IMG/VR virus record: IMGVR_UViG_3300043399_000514 | Location: 1 to 30,154 of that record | Reading direction: 5' to 3' (one strand) | Origin: a virus | DNA: 30,154 nucleotides | In this document: one piece after another, positions 22,942 through 28,642 of the stretch | How positions within the stretch are numbered: the first letter of the stretch is position 1 | How the letters are laid out: every line of letters starts with the position of its first letter | Translations under genes and position numbers: made by a program | Notes under the pieces: generated by a model | The model's input: only the letters and a program-made list of their open reading frames with translations | The model's database searches: none | What the model was told of the DNA's origin: nothing

Positions 22942-23468
22942 CATACAAACTAAGAAAACTGGACAAGACAAGCGTCAATGCCACCGAAAAAAAGTGGCTT
23001 TCTCAAGCAAACAAATATCCAAACATTTTCTTTCCCACTGAGATTGAAAAAGACTTTTACTGGATACGCCATGTAGTTGAAGGCAAAATTGACAATGGCA
23101 GAATCCAGTACGGCATGTTCAAAGGTGTAGCAAAAAGCGCCGATGCCACCATTGAGTTAGTTCACACACAAAAGAACGCCAGCAGCGCCTGGTTGAAGAT
23201 GTTGGAAATAGATTTCAGCCCAGAACTAACCGCAAAAGCCCAAGCCGGTGACGCAGAAGCCATTGCAACCGTAGTCGCAATGTACGGGGACGCTGTTTTA
23301 GGCTGCATAAAACTCAGCGGAACCGCTCACAAAGCTGACACATTAAAGCTTTACGGCCGTAGCGATCAGTTGTTAAAATACTTCACGTATCACGTTGAAG
23401 TGTCAAAAATGACCGGCGTGGAAATAACTTTAGAAGGTCGTTGGCTTGTGTTCCGGCCAATAAAATAA
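22938..23468 (+). CDS. Hypothetical protein of the accessory operon
   Basis: A 176-residue soluble protein with no recognised family. The N-terminal third is basic and aromatic (KKWLSQANKYPNIFFPTEIEKDFYWIRHVV), the middle contains an Ala-rich helix (ELTAKAQAGDAEAIATVVAMYGDAVL), and the end is beta-rich (GVEITLEGRWLVFRPIK). It overlaps the preceding gene by 4 nt. Nothing in it shows enzyme motifs that I can identify. Confidence 0.7.
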   Translation: MTYKLRKLDKTSVNATEKKWLSQANKYPNIFFPTEIEKDFYWIRHVVEGKIDNGRIQYGMFKGVAKSADATIELVHTQKNASSAWLKMLEIDFSPELTAKAQAGDAEAIATVVAMYGDAVLGCIKLSGTAHKADTLKLYGRSDQLLKYFTYHVEVSKMTGVEITLEGRWLVFRPIK

Positions 23469-23477
23469 GGGGATAGC

Positions 23478-23642
23478 ATGGATACCATTGGAATCGTGAC
23501 GCTTGCGTCGGCGTTCAATAAGGATAAGGTCAAGAACGAACAGATCATTCGAGACGCTATCCAGTACGCTGTCAACCAAGTTGGCATTTACCCTCTGATA
23601 GAGGGAAGCCTGCATAAAGAACCGCTTAAAGCAGCCGCATAA
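23478..23642 (+). CDS. Small protein at the end of the accessory operon
   Basis: A 54-residue protein starting at the ATG at 23478, preceded by AAGGGG with a 5-nt spacer. The sequence begins MDTIGIVTLASAFNKDKVKNE and continues with a helix (QIIRDAIQYAVNQVGIYPLIEG). No family is recognised. It lies 9 bp after the previous gene and just before a strong terminator, so it closes the operon. Confidence 0.65.
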   Translation: MDTIGIVTLASAFNKDKVKNEQIIRDAIQYAVNQVGIYPLIEGSLHKEPLKAAA

Positions 23643-23663
23643 GTCTAATTGCCTCACATGTAA

Positions 23664-23684
23664 ACCCGCTTCGGCGGGTTTTTT
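23664..23684 (+). terminator. Intrinsic terminator of the accessory operon
   Basis: ACCCGC-TTCG-GCGGGT with a stable UUCG tetraloop, then TTTTTT (23679-23684). The downstream bases TTTTTTATTGGTTG are repeated after the second terminator at 23871-23894. Confidence 0.93.
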
Positions 23685-23859
23685 ATTGGTTGTTGGTTAG
23701 CCCAGGATCTTCGGTCTGCGGAAGGCGAGAATCATCGGTACCGCAAGCCCGATAAACATAAACATCAACGGAATTGATCGCGGCCCCTTGCGGGCTGTTG
23801 ATTGACTTTTCTGTGATCTCAGCCTGTAGCCCAGGCGAGCACTTGATGTTTATTTCCAT
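23683..23859 (-). CDS. Small hypothetical protein with structured leader
   Basis: A 58-residue protein from the ATG at 23859, preceded by GAGGGGG and a 4-nt spacer. It starts MEINIKCSPGLQAEITEKSI and ends TEDPGLTNNQ, with two cysteines and no known motif. It runs on the minus strand between two plus-strand terminators, opposite to its neighbours. An overlapping frame encodes a short hydrophobic stretch (MFMFIGLAVPMILAF), but that frame has no ribosome site. Its leader contains several hairpins (23904-23992). The ribosome site makes it plausible; the function is unknown. Confidence 0.5.
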   Translation of the reverse strand: MEINIKCSPGLQAEITEKSINSPQGAAINSVDVYVYRACGTDDSRLPQTEDPGLTNNQ

Positions 23860-23870
23860 TTAACCCCCTC

Positions 23871-23894
23871 AAGCCGCCTTCGGGCGGCTTTTTT
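23871..23894 (+). terminator. Second plus-strand terminator
   Basis: AAGCCGCC-TTCG-GGCGGCTT with a UUCG loop, followed by a T-run to 23894. No plus-strand gene is evident between this and the terminator at 23664-23684. On the minus strand the hairpin lies just before the ribosome site of the small gene at 23859, so it may act as a translation-controlling stem there. Confidence 0.75.
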
Positions 23895-23903
23895 ATTGGT
23901 TGC

Positions 23904-23992
23904 GACGGCTTTCCCGTCAGCACCAGATCAGCAGATTTCCTCTCTGGAAAGGCTGTGCCGTCGGAAAACGGCGGAGAAGCCCGGTAAACCGG
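23904..23992 (-). ncRNA. Structured RNA region, possible C4-type antisense RNA
   Basis: On the minus strand four short hairpins follow one another: CCGG-TTTA-CCGG (23992-23981), a longer stem with GCCGT/ACGGC inside GGCT...AGCC (about 23981-23951), TTTCC-AGAGA-GGAAA (23950-23936), and GACGG/CCGTC (23918-23904). CTTTCC in one arm can pair with GGGAAAG downstream, reminiscent of the a'/b' pairing of C4 antisense RNAs in P1/P4-type phages. A 66-residue frame also crosses the region but looks non-coding. The class assignment is from memory of the C4 layout and is tentative. Confidence 0.38.
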
Positions 23993-24073
23993 CCCCATCT
24001 GCAATAGGGAAATGGCCAATCTCGGTCGCCCTGCTCTGACCCTCAGATCAGGACGGTGTTATTTTGCCACAAA

Positions 24074-24117
24074 ATTAGCGGTTCGCTATTGACAACACGT
24101 TAGCAGTTCGCTAATGT
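24074..24117 (+). promoter_or_regulatory. Early promoter with two operators for the integrase operon
   Basis: TTGACA (24089-24094), a 17-nt spacer, TAATGT (24112-24117), the same hexamers as the cro promoter. Two operator copies cover it: ATTAGCG GTT CGCTATT (24074-24090) and GTTAGCA GTT CGCTAAT (24099-24115), 25 bp apart. CI and Cro should therefore control this operon as lambda pL is controlled. The transcript would start near 24124. Confidence 0.88.
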
Positions 24118-24122
24118 GTATT

Positions 24123-24176
24123 AACCGCATCAAAAAACGAGGCGGTTGTAGCACCGACTAACGCGGCGCAAGCCGC
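24123..24176 (+). other. Leader hairpins of the integrase operon
   Basis: AACCGC (24123-24128) pairs with GCGGTT (24142-24147), and GCGGC-GCAA-GCCGC (24163-24176) forms a tight hairpin just before the first ribosome site. Neither has a U-run. They may stabilise the mRNA or serve as protein-binding sites. Confidence 0.4.
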
Positions 24177-24189
24177 AACGGAGGCGACG

Positions 24190-24390
24190 ATGCAGATCGA
24201 TGACACCGCGGTAACCGAGCAGGAGCTACTCCAGGCATACAAACGTGCCGGGCTGTGGCGCCAGGGCATGACCTTTGGTCAGGCCAAAAGCAAAGTGCTG
24301 GTCTATTGGGGCCTGGTTCGCCAGGCTAGGGCAGCCAGAAAAGCAGCGGAACGATATCGGCAACAGCACCTTCAGCCCCGTCTGATCTAG
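24190..24390 (+). CDS. Small early protein, unknown
   Basis: A 66-residue protein and the first gene after the CI-controlled promoter. The ribosome site is GGAGG with a 5-nt spacer. The sequence is helical and increasingly basic (EQELLQAYKRAGLWRQGMTFGQAKSKVLVYWGLVRQARAARKAAERYRQQ), which could bind nucleic acid. No family is recognised. Confidence 0.68.
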   Translation: MQIDDTAVTEQELLQAYKRAGLWRQGMTFGQAKSKVLVYWGLVRQARAARKAAERYRQQHLQPRLI

Positions 24391-24399
24391 GAGATGAAA

Positions 24400-24543
24400 A
24401 TGCTAAGAAAAATTAAACCTTGGATGGCCGCCGCCATCATCGCTGTGTTGTACGGCGTTGTGTCTGAAATGGACTACCAAGATGCTGTTCGCCAGGAACA
24501 GATCGCCAAGGCCAGCCAGGTGCAAACATATGCTGCTCGATAA
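24400..24543 (+). CDS. Small single-pass membrane protein
   Basis: A 47-residue protein from the ATG at 24400, chosen over the ATG at 24394 because AGGAG lies 6 nt upstream of the former. A basic N-terminus (MLRKIKPW) is followed by one membrane segment (MAAAIIAVLYGVVS) and a polar tail (DYQDAVRQEQIAKASQ). It is shorter than usual gene-calling limits. Its 3' end overlaps the next gene by 14 nt. The function is unknown. Confidence 0.6.
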   Translation: MLRKIKPWMAAAIIAVLYGVVSEMDYQDAVRQEQIAKASQVQTYAAR

Positions 24544-24787
24544 AACGCAGCCTGTCGACGGAGGACCGGCTTTTCCGGGTATTCAACGAGAAGTTCATCT
24601 CCAGCCCGATGAAACACGCTCTTACCACATCGTAGAGCAACCCATGAACGGTATGAGCGTGCGCGATGTGGCCACGCTGCAGATCCTCGGGGCCATGATT
24701 CAGGCGCATCGCCTGTGCACCCCGGCGCTGATTATTGAGGCGATGGATGCTGCCGATGTGTTTTTGGAACTACGGAGCCAGGTATGA
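24530..24787 (+). CDS. Hypothetical early protein
   Basis: An 85-residue protein from the ATG at 24530. The longer frame from 24458 would overlap the upstream membrane protein heavily and is not preferred. It carries an acidic N-terminus (DKTQPVDGGPAFPGIQREVHLQPDE) and a helix (GMSVRDVATLQILGAMIQAH). It ends in a 4-nt overlap (ATGA) with the next gene. The function is not recognised. Confidence 0.62.
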   Translation: MLLDKTQPVDGGPAFPGIQREVHLQPDETRSYHIVEQPMNGMSVRDVATLQILGAMIQAHRLCTPALIIEAMDAADVFLELRSQV

Positions 24788-25041
24788 ATCACCCAGAACG
24801 CGAACTTTGCGAACTAAGGCGCCTGGTAAAACAGCACGAGCAGACGATTGCCGACATGCTGCGTACCCAGCACCCGATCATGCGCGATGCGCTGCGTTAC
24901 CAGACGCTACGCGAAAGCCAGTTTGATGCCGTGGTGGTCATTCTCAGCAGCGCTGGTGGTCACATGGCAGAGCCCGATCAAATCGACCGTGAGGTTGACC
25001 GCATGATCGAAGCCAAATCCGGCCTCAAGATCGCTGCCTAA
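24784..25041 (+). CDS. Hypothetical early protein
   Basis: An 85-residue, mainly helical protein (ELCELRRLVKQHEQTIADMLRTQHPIMRDALRYQTLRESQFDAVVVIL) with an acidic second half (EPDQIDREVDRMIEAKSG). It overlaps the preceding gene by 4 nt. It resembles the many short hypothetical proteins of unknown role in integrase operons of betaproteobacterial prophages. Confidence 0.62.
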   Translation: MNHPERELCELRRLVKQHEQTIADMLRTQHPIMRDALRYQTLRESQFDAVVVILSSAGGHMAEPDQIDREVDRMIEAKSGLKIAA

Positions 25042-25043
25042 TC

Positions 25044-25403
25044 ATGTGCAAAATGCTGCAGACGATTCTTTACGGCACGTTTGTGCCGCCCGATGTTCCA
25101 GGGCGCGTTGTGAGTTTTGATGATGCCAAATGGAAACGCACGACAAAGCAAATCAAAAAAAGCAGCGCTTCCACCAGAGAGCTGGCAATCAGCGCCCTGA
25201 TGTCTGACCCAATTACCTGGTTTACCGTACACGACATTGCTGATATGACCGGCATGCACAGAGATACAGCTTTTAGGGTTTTAAACCGGTTGGCTAGCGA
25301 ACTGATCGTTGCCAAGCGCAAGGCCAAGTTAAATCCAATCGGCATGCCGTCGACACTGTTTAAATGGATCAATAAAGATGCCAAAAAACAAAAAACCTCG
25401 TAG
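25044..25403 (+). CDS. Winged-helix DNA-binding protein
   Basis: A 119-residue protein 2 bp after the previous gene. Residues ~55-105 form a winged helix: WFTVHDIADMTGMHRDTAFRVLNRLASELIVAKRK, with the recognition helix at HRDTAFRVLNRLA. The N-terminal part is basic (WKRTTKQIKKSS) and the C-terminus is lysine-rich. It may regulate early genes or act in integration, but no target is visible. It overlaps the next gene by 26 nt. Confidence 0.7.
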   Translation: MCKMLQTILYGTFVPPDVPGRVVSFDDAKWKRTTKQIKKSSASTRELAISALMSDPITWFTVHDIADMTGMHRDTAFRVLNRLASELIVAKRKAKLNPIGMPSTLFKWINKDAKKQKTS

Positions 25404-25845
25404 GCCATACCGGCCAGATCGGCAGCTTAACAAAGACCGTGTGCCATCGCTGCTGGAAATGCACGCACTGTTCACGCCGATATTTAACACCTTACGCGAA
25501 CTGGAGAGCGGCGAAGTGCAGCACGACAAAGGCATACCCATCATGCTGTTTGATGGCGAATGGGCAGCGATCCACTCAGCAATGATTGGCTGGGCTTGCT
25601 GTTGGGAGCGGATTTGCAGTGCCCAGGGCGTGGCATACGATGCCGCCCCACTCCGCAAACTGGCAAAGAAACTGGAAAACGGCGTAATGCTGGAGGTTGA
25701 AGACATCGAGCGCGCCAAGGCCAATATCGAATTCACCCGGCAGGTGTTCCGCGTGACGCCGGCCAGCGTGTTGAAACAGCACTCGATTACCGAGCAGATC
25801 GCTATCGAGTTTGAGAAGCGGGATCTGATTAAGGAGGCAGCATGA
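25378..25845 (+). CDS. Hypothetical early protein
   Basis: A 155-residue protein starting inside the end of the winged-helix gene. It has a basic N-terminus (KNKKPRRPYRPDRQ) and a helical body (SLLEMHALFTPIFNTLREL, WAAIHSAMIGWACCWERI, VEDIERAKANIEFTRQVF). The general type is familiar from beta- and gammaproteobacterial prophages, but no function is known. Confidence 0.68.
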   Translation: MPKNKKPRRPYRPDRQLNKDRVPSLLEMHALFTPIFNTLRELESGEVQHDKGIPIMLFDGEWAAIHSAMIGWACCWERICSAQGVAYDAAPLRKLAKKLENGVMLEVEDIERAKANIEFTRQVFRVTPASVLKQHSITEQIAIEFEKRDLIKEAA

Positions 25846-25934
25846 CTTACGTTTATGCGCCGATTTGGCTAATCACACTGCTATCCGTGGCGCTTTTTGC
25901 CTTTGGTGCGTTTCTTGGGAGGATCAGCAAATGA
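25842..25934 (+). CDS. Very small membrane protein
   Basis: A 30-residue protein starting at 25842 with AAGGAGG just upstream and a 4-nt overlap with the gene before. It is nearly all one membrane segment (APIWLITLLSVALFAFGAFLG), ending GRISK. Its stop overlaps the start of the DUF4224 gene (ATGA). The strong ribosome site and tight coupling support a real gene. Confidence 0.62.
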   Translation: MTYVYAPIWLITLLSVALFAFGAFLGRISK

Positions 25935-26140
25935 GCGAATGCCCAATACTAACGCCTACAGAATTGGCAACTATTACCGGACGCATCAGGCGATCGTCTC
26001 AAGCCAAAGAACTTGACGCTATGGGTATCCCCTACCGTCTTCGGTCTGATAAGAGTATTGTTGTATTCCGCTCGGAGCTACCAGGTCATGAACAGGCCAC
26101 GAAAACAAAACAGAGAACTCCCCGCTTGTGTTTATCTTAA
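25931..26140 (+). CDS. DUF4224-like protein (excisionase position)
   Basis: A 69-residue protein from the ATG at 25931. The N-terminal ILTPTELATITGRIRRSSQAKELDAMGIPYRLRSDKSIVVFR matches the DUF4224 pattern (xLTxxELxxxTG...Q...L...GIPY), a small helix-turn-helix family regularly found right before integrase genes and suspected to direct excision. It overlaps the integrase start by 53 nt in a different frame, so the two should be made together. Confidence 0.8.
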   Translation: MSECPILTPTELATITGRIRRSSQAKELDAMGIPYRLRSDKSIVVFRSELPGHEQATKTKQRTPRLCLS

Positions 26141-27050
26141 GCATGGGTCGTATTTCTACGTTAAAAACGGCAAGTGGCACAATCTGGGCAAAGATAAAAA
26201 AGTTGCCCTGAATGAATATACGCGCCTGACCTGTAGGCCGCGTGACGGGGTGCCCGGTTTAATCTATCGCTGGTTAGAAGGCTCTGATATATCAGACGGC
26301 TCTATGCCGGTTTATAAATCGGCGGCTAAGGCACTGGCAAAGGTATTCGCAGAATTTGAGCCGCATGAAGTTACTGCCAGAGATATACTGGCACTGATGC
26401 ACCATAACCGCGCCAAGCCTGTAACAGCAAACTTGTATCGGACGGTGATGCTGAATGCGCTTGAATTTGGTTTTATGGAAAATATCGTTGAGCGCAATGT
26501 CGCCAGGGACGTGAGGCCGTTTAAAACCAAAGCCCGTGACCGCTACCTTAGCGATCAAGAATTTAACGCCGTACAAGCCGCTGCAAGCCCTGTTTTACGA
26601 TCAATGATGGATCTGCTGTATTTAACAGGTCAGCGCATCAGCGACATTATTTCCATTCGCCATGCCGACCTTACTGATGAGGGTATTTTGTTTCGGCAAC
26701 AAAAGACCGGGCACCGAATACTTGTAGCGTGGTCCGATGAACTTAGGGTTGCCGTTGCAGAGGCGCGAAAGATCAGCAAAAACATTAAAGGTATGACCCT
26801 GTACAGCAACCGGACTGGAAAGCCATGGAGCTATAGCAGCATTAGCCTGATGTGGCGCAATGCAGTAAAGGCTGCCGGGATCGAAAACGCAAAAATCCAC
26901 GACATTCGGGCTAAGTCTGCAACTGACGCTCAAAGCCAGGGTTTGGACAGTAAAAAACTGCTGGGTCACGCCTCAGAATCGAGTCATAACCGGTACTTGA
27001 GAAACAAGAAAACTGCGGTCGCAATACCGGTGAGTTTTAGACAAAAATAA
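26088..27050 (+). CDS. int: Tyrosine site-specific recombinase (phage integrase)
   Basis: A 320-residue integrase from the ATG at 26088; the upstream part of the open frame is out-of-frame DUF4224 sequence. The N-terminal ~60 residues bind arm-type sites and ~70-145 form the core-binding domain. The catalytic domain has R183 (TGQRISD), K206 (QQKTGHR), H271 and R274 (HDIR), H294 (LLGHAS) and the nucleophile Y303 (NRYLR). All key residues are present, so it should be active in integrating and excising the phage. The candidate attP lies just after the stop codon. Expression is from the CI-controlled promoter at 24089-24117. Confidence 0.95.
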   Translation: MNRPRKQNRELPACVYLKHGSYFYVKNGKWHNLGKDKKVALNEYTRLTCRPRDGVPGLIYRWLEGSDISDGSMPVYKSAAKALAKVFAEFEPHEVTARDILALMHHNRAKPVTANLYRTVMLNALEFGFMENIVERNVARDVRPFKTKARDRYLSDQEFNAVQAAASPVLRSMMDLLYLTGQRISDIISIRHADLTDEGILFRQQKTGHRILVAWSDELRVAVAEARKISKNIKGMTLYSNRTGKPWSYSSISLMWRNAVKAAGIENAKIHDIRAKSATDAQSQGLDSKKLLGHASESSHNRYLRNKKTAVAIPVSFRQK

Positions 27051-27074
27051 AAAGTATTAGACAGAACTGCCAGC

Positions 27075-27089
27075 AAACCCGCGTGGTTA
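27075..27089 (+). repeat. 15-bp direct repeat, copy 1
   Basis: AAACCCGCGTGGTTA, identical to the copy at 27211-27225, 136 bp apart, within the candidate attP. It may be a core/arm site or a remnant of recombination. Confidence 0.75.
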
Positions 27090-27210
27090 AGCCATTTCCT
27101 AAACCTGTAATAGAATGCCGTATTCTTTGCGACTAACAAAGGTATGCGGTTGATTTTTATCGGTTTTTGAAAGTTTTTGTCTAACAAACCGTGACATTTT
27201 ACACCGGCTG

Positions 27211-27225
27211 AAACCCGCGTGGTTA
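27211..27225 (+). repeat. 15-bp direct repeat, copy 2
   Basis: AAACCCGCGTGGTTA, identical to the copy at 27075-27089. The flanks differ after the repeat (AGCC versus CTGG). Confidence 0.75.
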
Positions 27226-27267
27226 CTGGGTCGTTTTTGGAGTTTTAGACAGTTTTTTCGGTATTTT

Positions 27268-27486
27268 TTACCGTCTGCCTCGGTGCCTTTTGTCAGCTTC
27301 CTGAGCAAGATTCCAGTCTTCCCGGCACCATGAGTCGCACCAGCGGCGCTGCTCGGTCAGTTCGGCGTTACACCAAAGGCAATGGCCGGTTACTGGGGCG
27401 TCTGGGCCGGCCTCTCTGGCCGACTTAATGGCCAGATCCCGATCGAGCTGCTCGCGTTCGCAGGCTTTGTCGATGGCGTCTGTCAT
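27268..27486 (-). CDS. Small zinc-finger protein after the spanin genes
   Basis: A 72-residue protein with four cysteines in two CxxC-like pairs (HCLWCNAEL and RWCDSWCREDW), a probable zinc ribbon or treble clef. The N-terminal half is helical and charged (DKACEREQLDRDLAIKSARE). Proteins of this type (DksA/TraR-like or zinc-ribbon) occur in many phage lysis regions with unknown role. It overlaps the i-spanin stop by 4 nt and is the last minus-strand gene before the candidate attP. Confidence 0.72.
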   Translation of the reverse strand: MTDAIDKACEREQLDRDLAIKSAREAGPDAPVTGHCLWCNAELTEQRRWCDSWCREDWNLAQEADKRHRGRR

Positions 27487-27923
27487 TGCCGAACCCCGTC
27501 AATTACCGCGTAGCAGGCCGCAAGCCCTGCCCTGATTTCGTCGGCTCTGGCAGCTTCCCCGACAAGAAACTCTGCGTCTGATCTTGAAAGCTCTGCCCCA
27601 GTGGCACCCGTGCATCCAGGGCGGGAAACTGCGGACAGGTCGCCGGAACGCTCGGTGCGGTCGCGCAAGCCTGCAAGATCAGCCCGAAGGCGAGTATTGA
27701 TAGCAGCCTGATCGGCGGCTTGTTTTCGGATAGCAGCATTGGCTTTCTCCTGGTTGGCGCGCTCGGTGGAGAGCGCTAATTCGATGGCCTTGCGTTTATC
27801 GGTCTCGGTCTTTGCCAGCCATTTGGTATTTCGGGCGCTATCGCCCCATAGGTACCCGCCGGTGGCAACGCCAATGACGGTAAGAATGGCCCCGACCATG
27901 ACCCACGGATTAAGGGTTGGCAT
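27483..27923 (-). CDS. i-spanin, Rz-like
   Basis: A 146-residue inner-membrane spanin subunit: an N-terminal membrane anchor at ~8-27 (VMVGAILTVIGVATGGYLWG), then a long coiled-coil periplasmic part (AKTETDKRKAIELALSTERANQEKANAAIRKQAADQAAINTRLRADL). With the o-spanin it fuses inner and outer membranes in the last lysis step. The o-spanin gene lies wholly inside it in another frame. Its start overlaps the endolysin end by 14 nt. Confidence 0.88.
   Translation of the reverse strand: MPTLNPWVMVGAILTVIGVATGGYLWGDSARNTKWLAKTETDKRKAIELALSTERANQEKANAAIRKQAADQAAINTRLRADLAGLRDRTERSGDLSAVSRPGCTGATGAELSRSDAEFLVGEAARADEIRAGLAACYAVIDGVRQ
27503..27739 (-). CDS. o-spanin, Rz1-like outer membrane lipoprotein (nested in Rz)
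   Basis: A 78-residue frame completely inside the Rz-like gene. The N-terminus RLLSILAFGLILQACATAP is a lipoprotein signal with lipobox LQAC and Cys25 as the lipidated residue. The mature part is proline-rich (APSVPATCPQFPALDARVPLG, KLPEPTKSG), as in Rz1. An overlapping Rz/Rz1 pair in different frames is the classic lambda arrangement, so the overlap is expected rather than spurious. Confidence 0.85.
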   Translation of the reverse strand: MLLSENKPPIRLLSILAFGLILQACATAPSVPATCPQFPALDARVPLGQSFQDQTQSFLSGKLPEPTKSGQGLRPATR

Positions 27924-28425
27924 TCTGGGCCTCCATACATTTCTGATAGCGCTCTACCGATCGCGTCCAAACGTCTGGGCAGCGCCTGTTGCCAGGGGTA
28001 CTACAATCAAAACCCTGCACTTTTTTGTACTGAAGGTACCCCCGGCAGGAACCCGCATAATCACCAGCATTGGCCAGCCGCACCATGGATGATCCGCAGA
28101 GCTTGGCAACGCCGTACTGGTAGGAGAAATCCACCATCAGGTCGTACTCGGTTTGCGAAAGCGGCGCAGTGACGCATCGCTTGAGGCCGTTTTCATCTTT
28201 CTGAATATGCGCCAGGCTGCGCTGCAGCGCTTCGACGGGGTTGGTTTTGTCACCCATTTGCACCGGCGATCCGTCGGCACGGAAGGTGGAGCCGAACCCA
28301 TAGGTCGGCCTATCGCCCTGTACAGGGATGATGGCTTTGTCGGTATAGCCTTCCTTGGCTGCAAGAGCGACCAGTAGCGCAGCGGATACGGATATTGCTG
28401 CAACGTGCCTACGTTCGATGGCCAT
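27910..28425 (-). CDS. Endolysin, phage lysozyme with SAR-like N-terminus
   Basis: A 171-residue muralytic enzyme from the ATG at 28425 (AAAGGA upstream); a longer frame from 28521 is not supported by a ribosome site. Residues ~7-23 (HVAAISVSAALLVALAA) form a weakly hydrophobic Ala/Ser-rich segment typical of signal-arrest-release endolysins. The catalytic Glu is E25 (AKEGYTDKA), followed by GDRPTYGFGST with D38 and T41, the pattern of P1/P21-type lysozymes. Six cysteines may form activating disulfides. It lies between the holin and Rz genes. Confidence 0.9.
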   Translation of the reverse strand: MAIERRHVAAISVSAALLVALAAKEGYTDKAIIPVQGDRPTYGFGSTFRADGSPVQMGDKTNPVEALQRSLAHIQKDENGLKRCVTAPLSQTEYDLMVDFSYQYGVAKLCGSSMVRLANAGDYAGSCRGYLQYKKVQGFDCSTPGNRRCPDVWTRSVERYQKCMEAQNANP

Positions 28426-28426
28426 G

Positions 28427-28642
28427 TCAAATTCCTTTCTGGGCAACCAGCCGAGCAACGAATGCCGCGCAGACAAACAAAAATGACAGCGCTGCAAACG
28501 TGCCTTGGCTGAATCTGTCACCGATCAATGGCAGCGCCACCTCGCATCCTGACAAGATTCCTGCCAGGATGATGAAGCGCAGGCTCCACGACCGGCGCAG
28601 GATTTCGCGCCAGTTCTTGTAAAAAGTGACGCAACGGATCAT
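28427..28642 (-). CDS. Holin-like membrane protein
   Basis: A 71-residue protein with two hydrophobic segments (~22-38 FIILAGILSGCEVALPL, ~48-66 TFAALSFLFVCAAFVARLV) and a basic N-terminus (NWREILRRSWSLR). It sits immediately before the endolysin. The WREILRRSWSLR...SGCEVALPL pattern is common in small phage membrane proteins annotated as holins. With a SAR endolysin it may act as a pinholin. The class is inferred from size, topology and place. Confidence 0.8.
   Translation of the reverse strand: MIRCVTFYKNWREILRRSWSLRFIILAGILSGCEVALPLIGDRFSQGTFAALSFLFVCAAFVARLVAQKGI

Larger units (their letters stand above)
27037..27251. other. Candidate attP region
   Basis: An AT-rich, gene-free 217-bp gap between the integrase stop and the convergent zinc-finger gene. 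TTAGACA occurs at 27037-27043, 27057-27063 and 27245-27251, and inverted (TGTCTAA) at 27178-27184; these could be integrase arm-type or excisionase sites. A 15-bp direct repeat lies inside. The crossover core itself cannot be fixed without the bacterial attB. Confidence 0.6.

Noticed and set aside
23819-24019. 66-residue minus-strand frame
   Set aside because: It crosses the terminator stem and hairpins at 23871-23992 and overlaps the better-supported gene at 23683-23859. It is more likely translated leader RNA.
27259-27273. CGGTA-TTTTT-TACCG hairpin as a terminator
   Set aside because: The T-run is in the loop, not after the stem, and the stem is AT-rich. It could instead be an att element.
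26984-27308. Minus-strand open frames of 67 and 69 residues
   Set aside because: They lie across the attP-like repeats and the integrase end, without ribosome sites or family resemblance.
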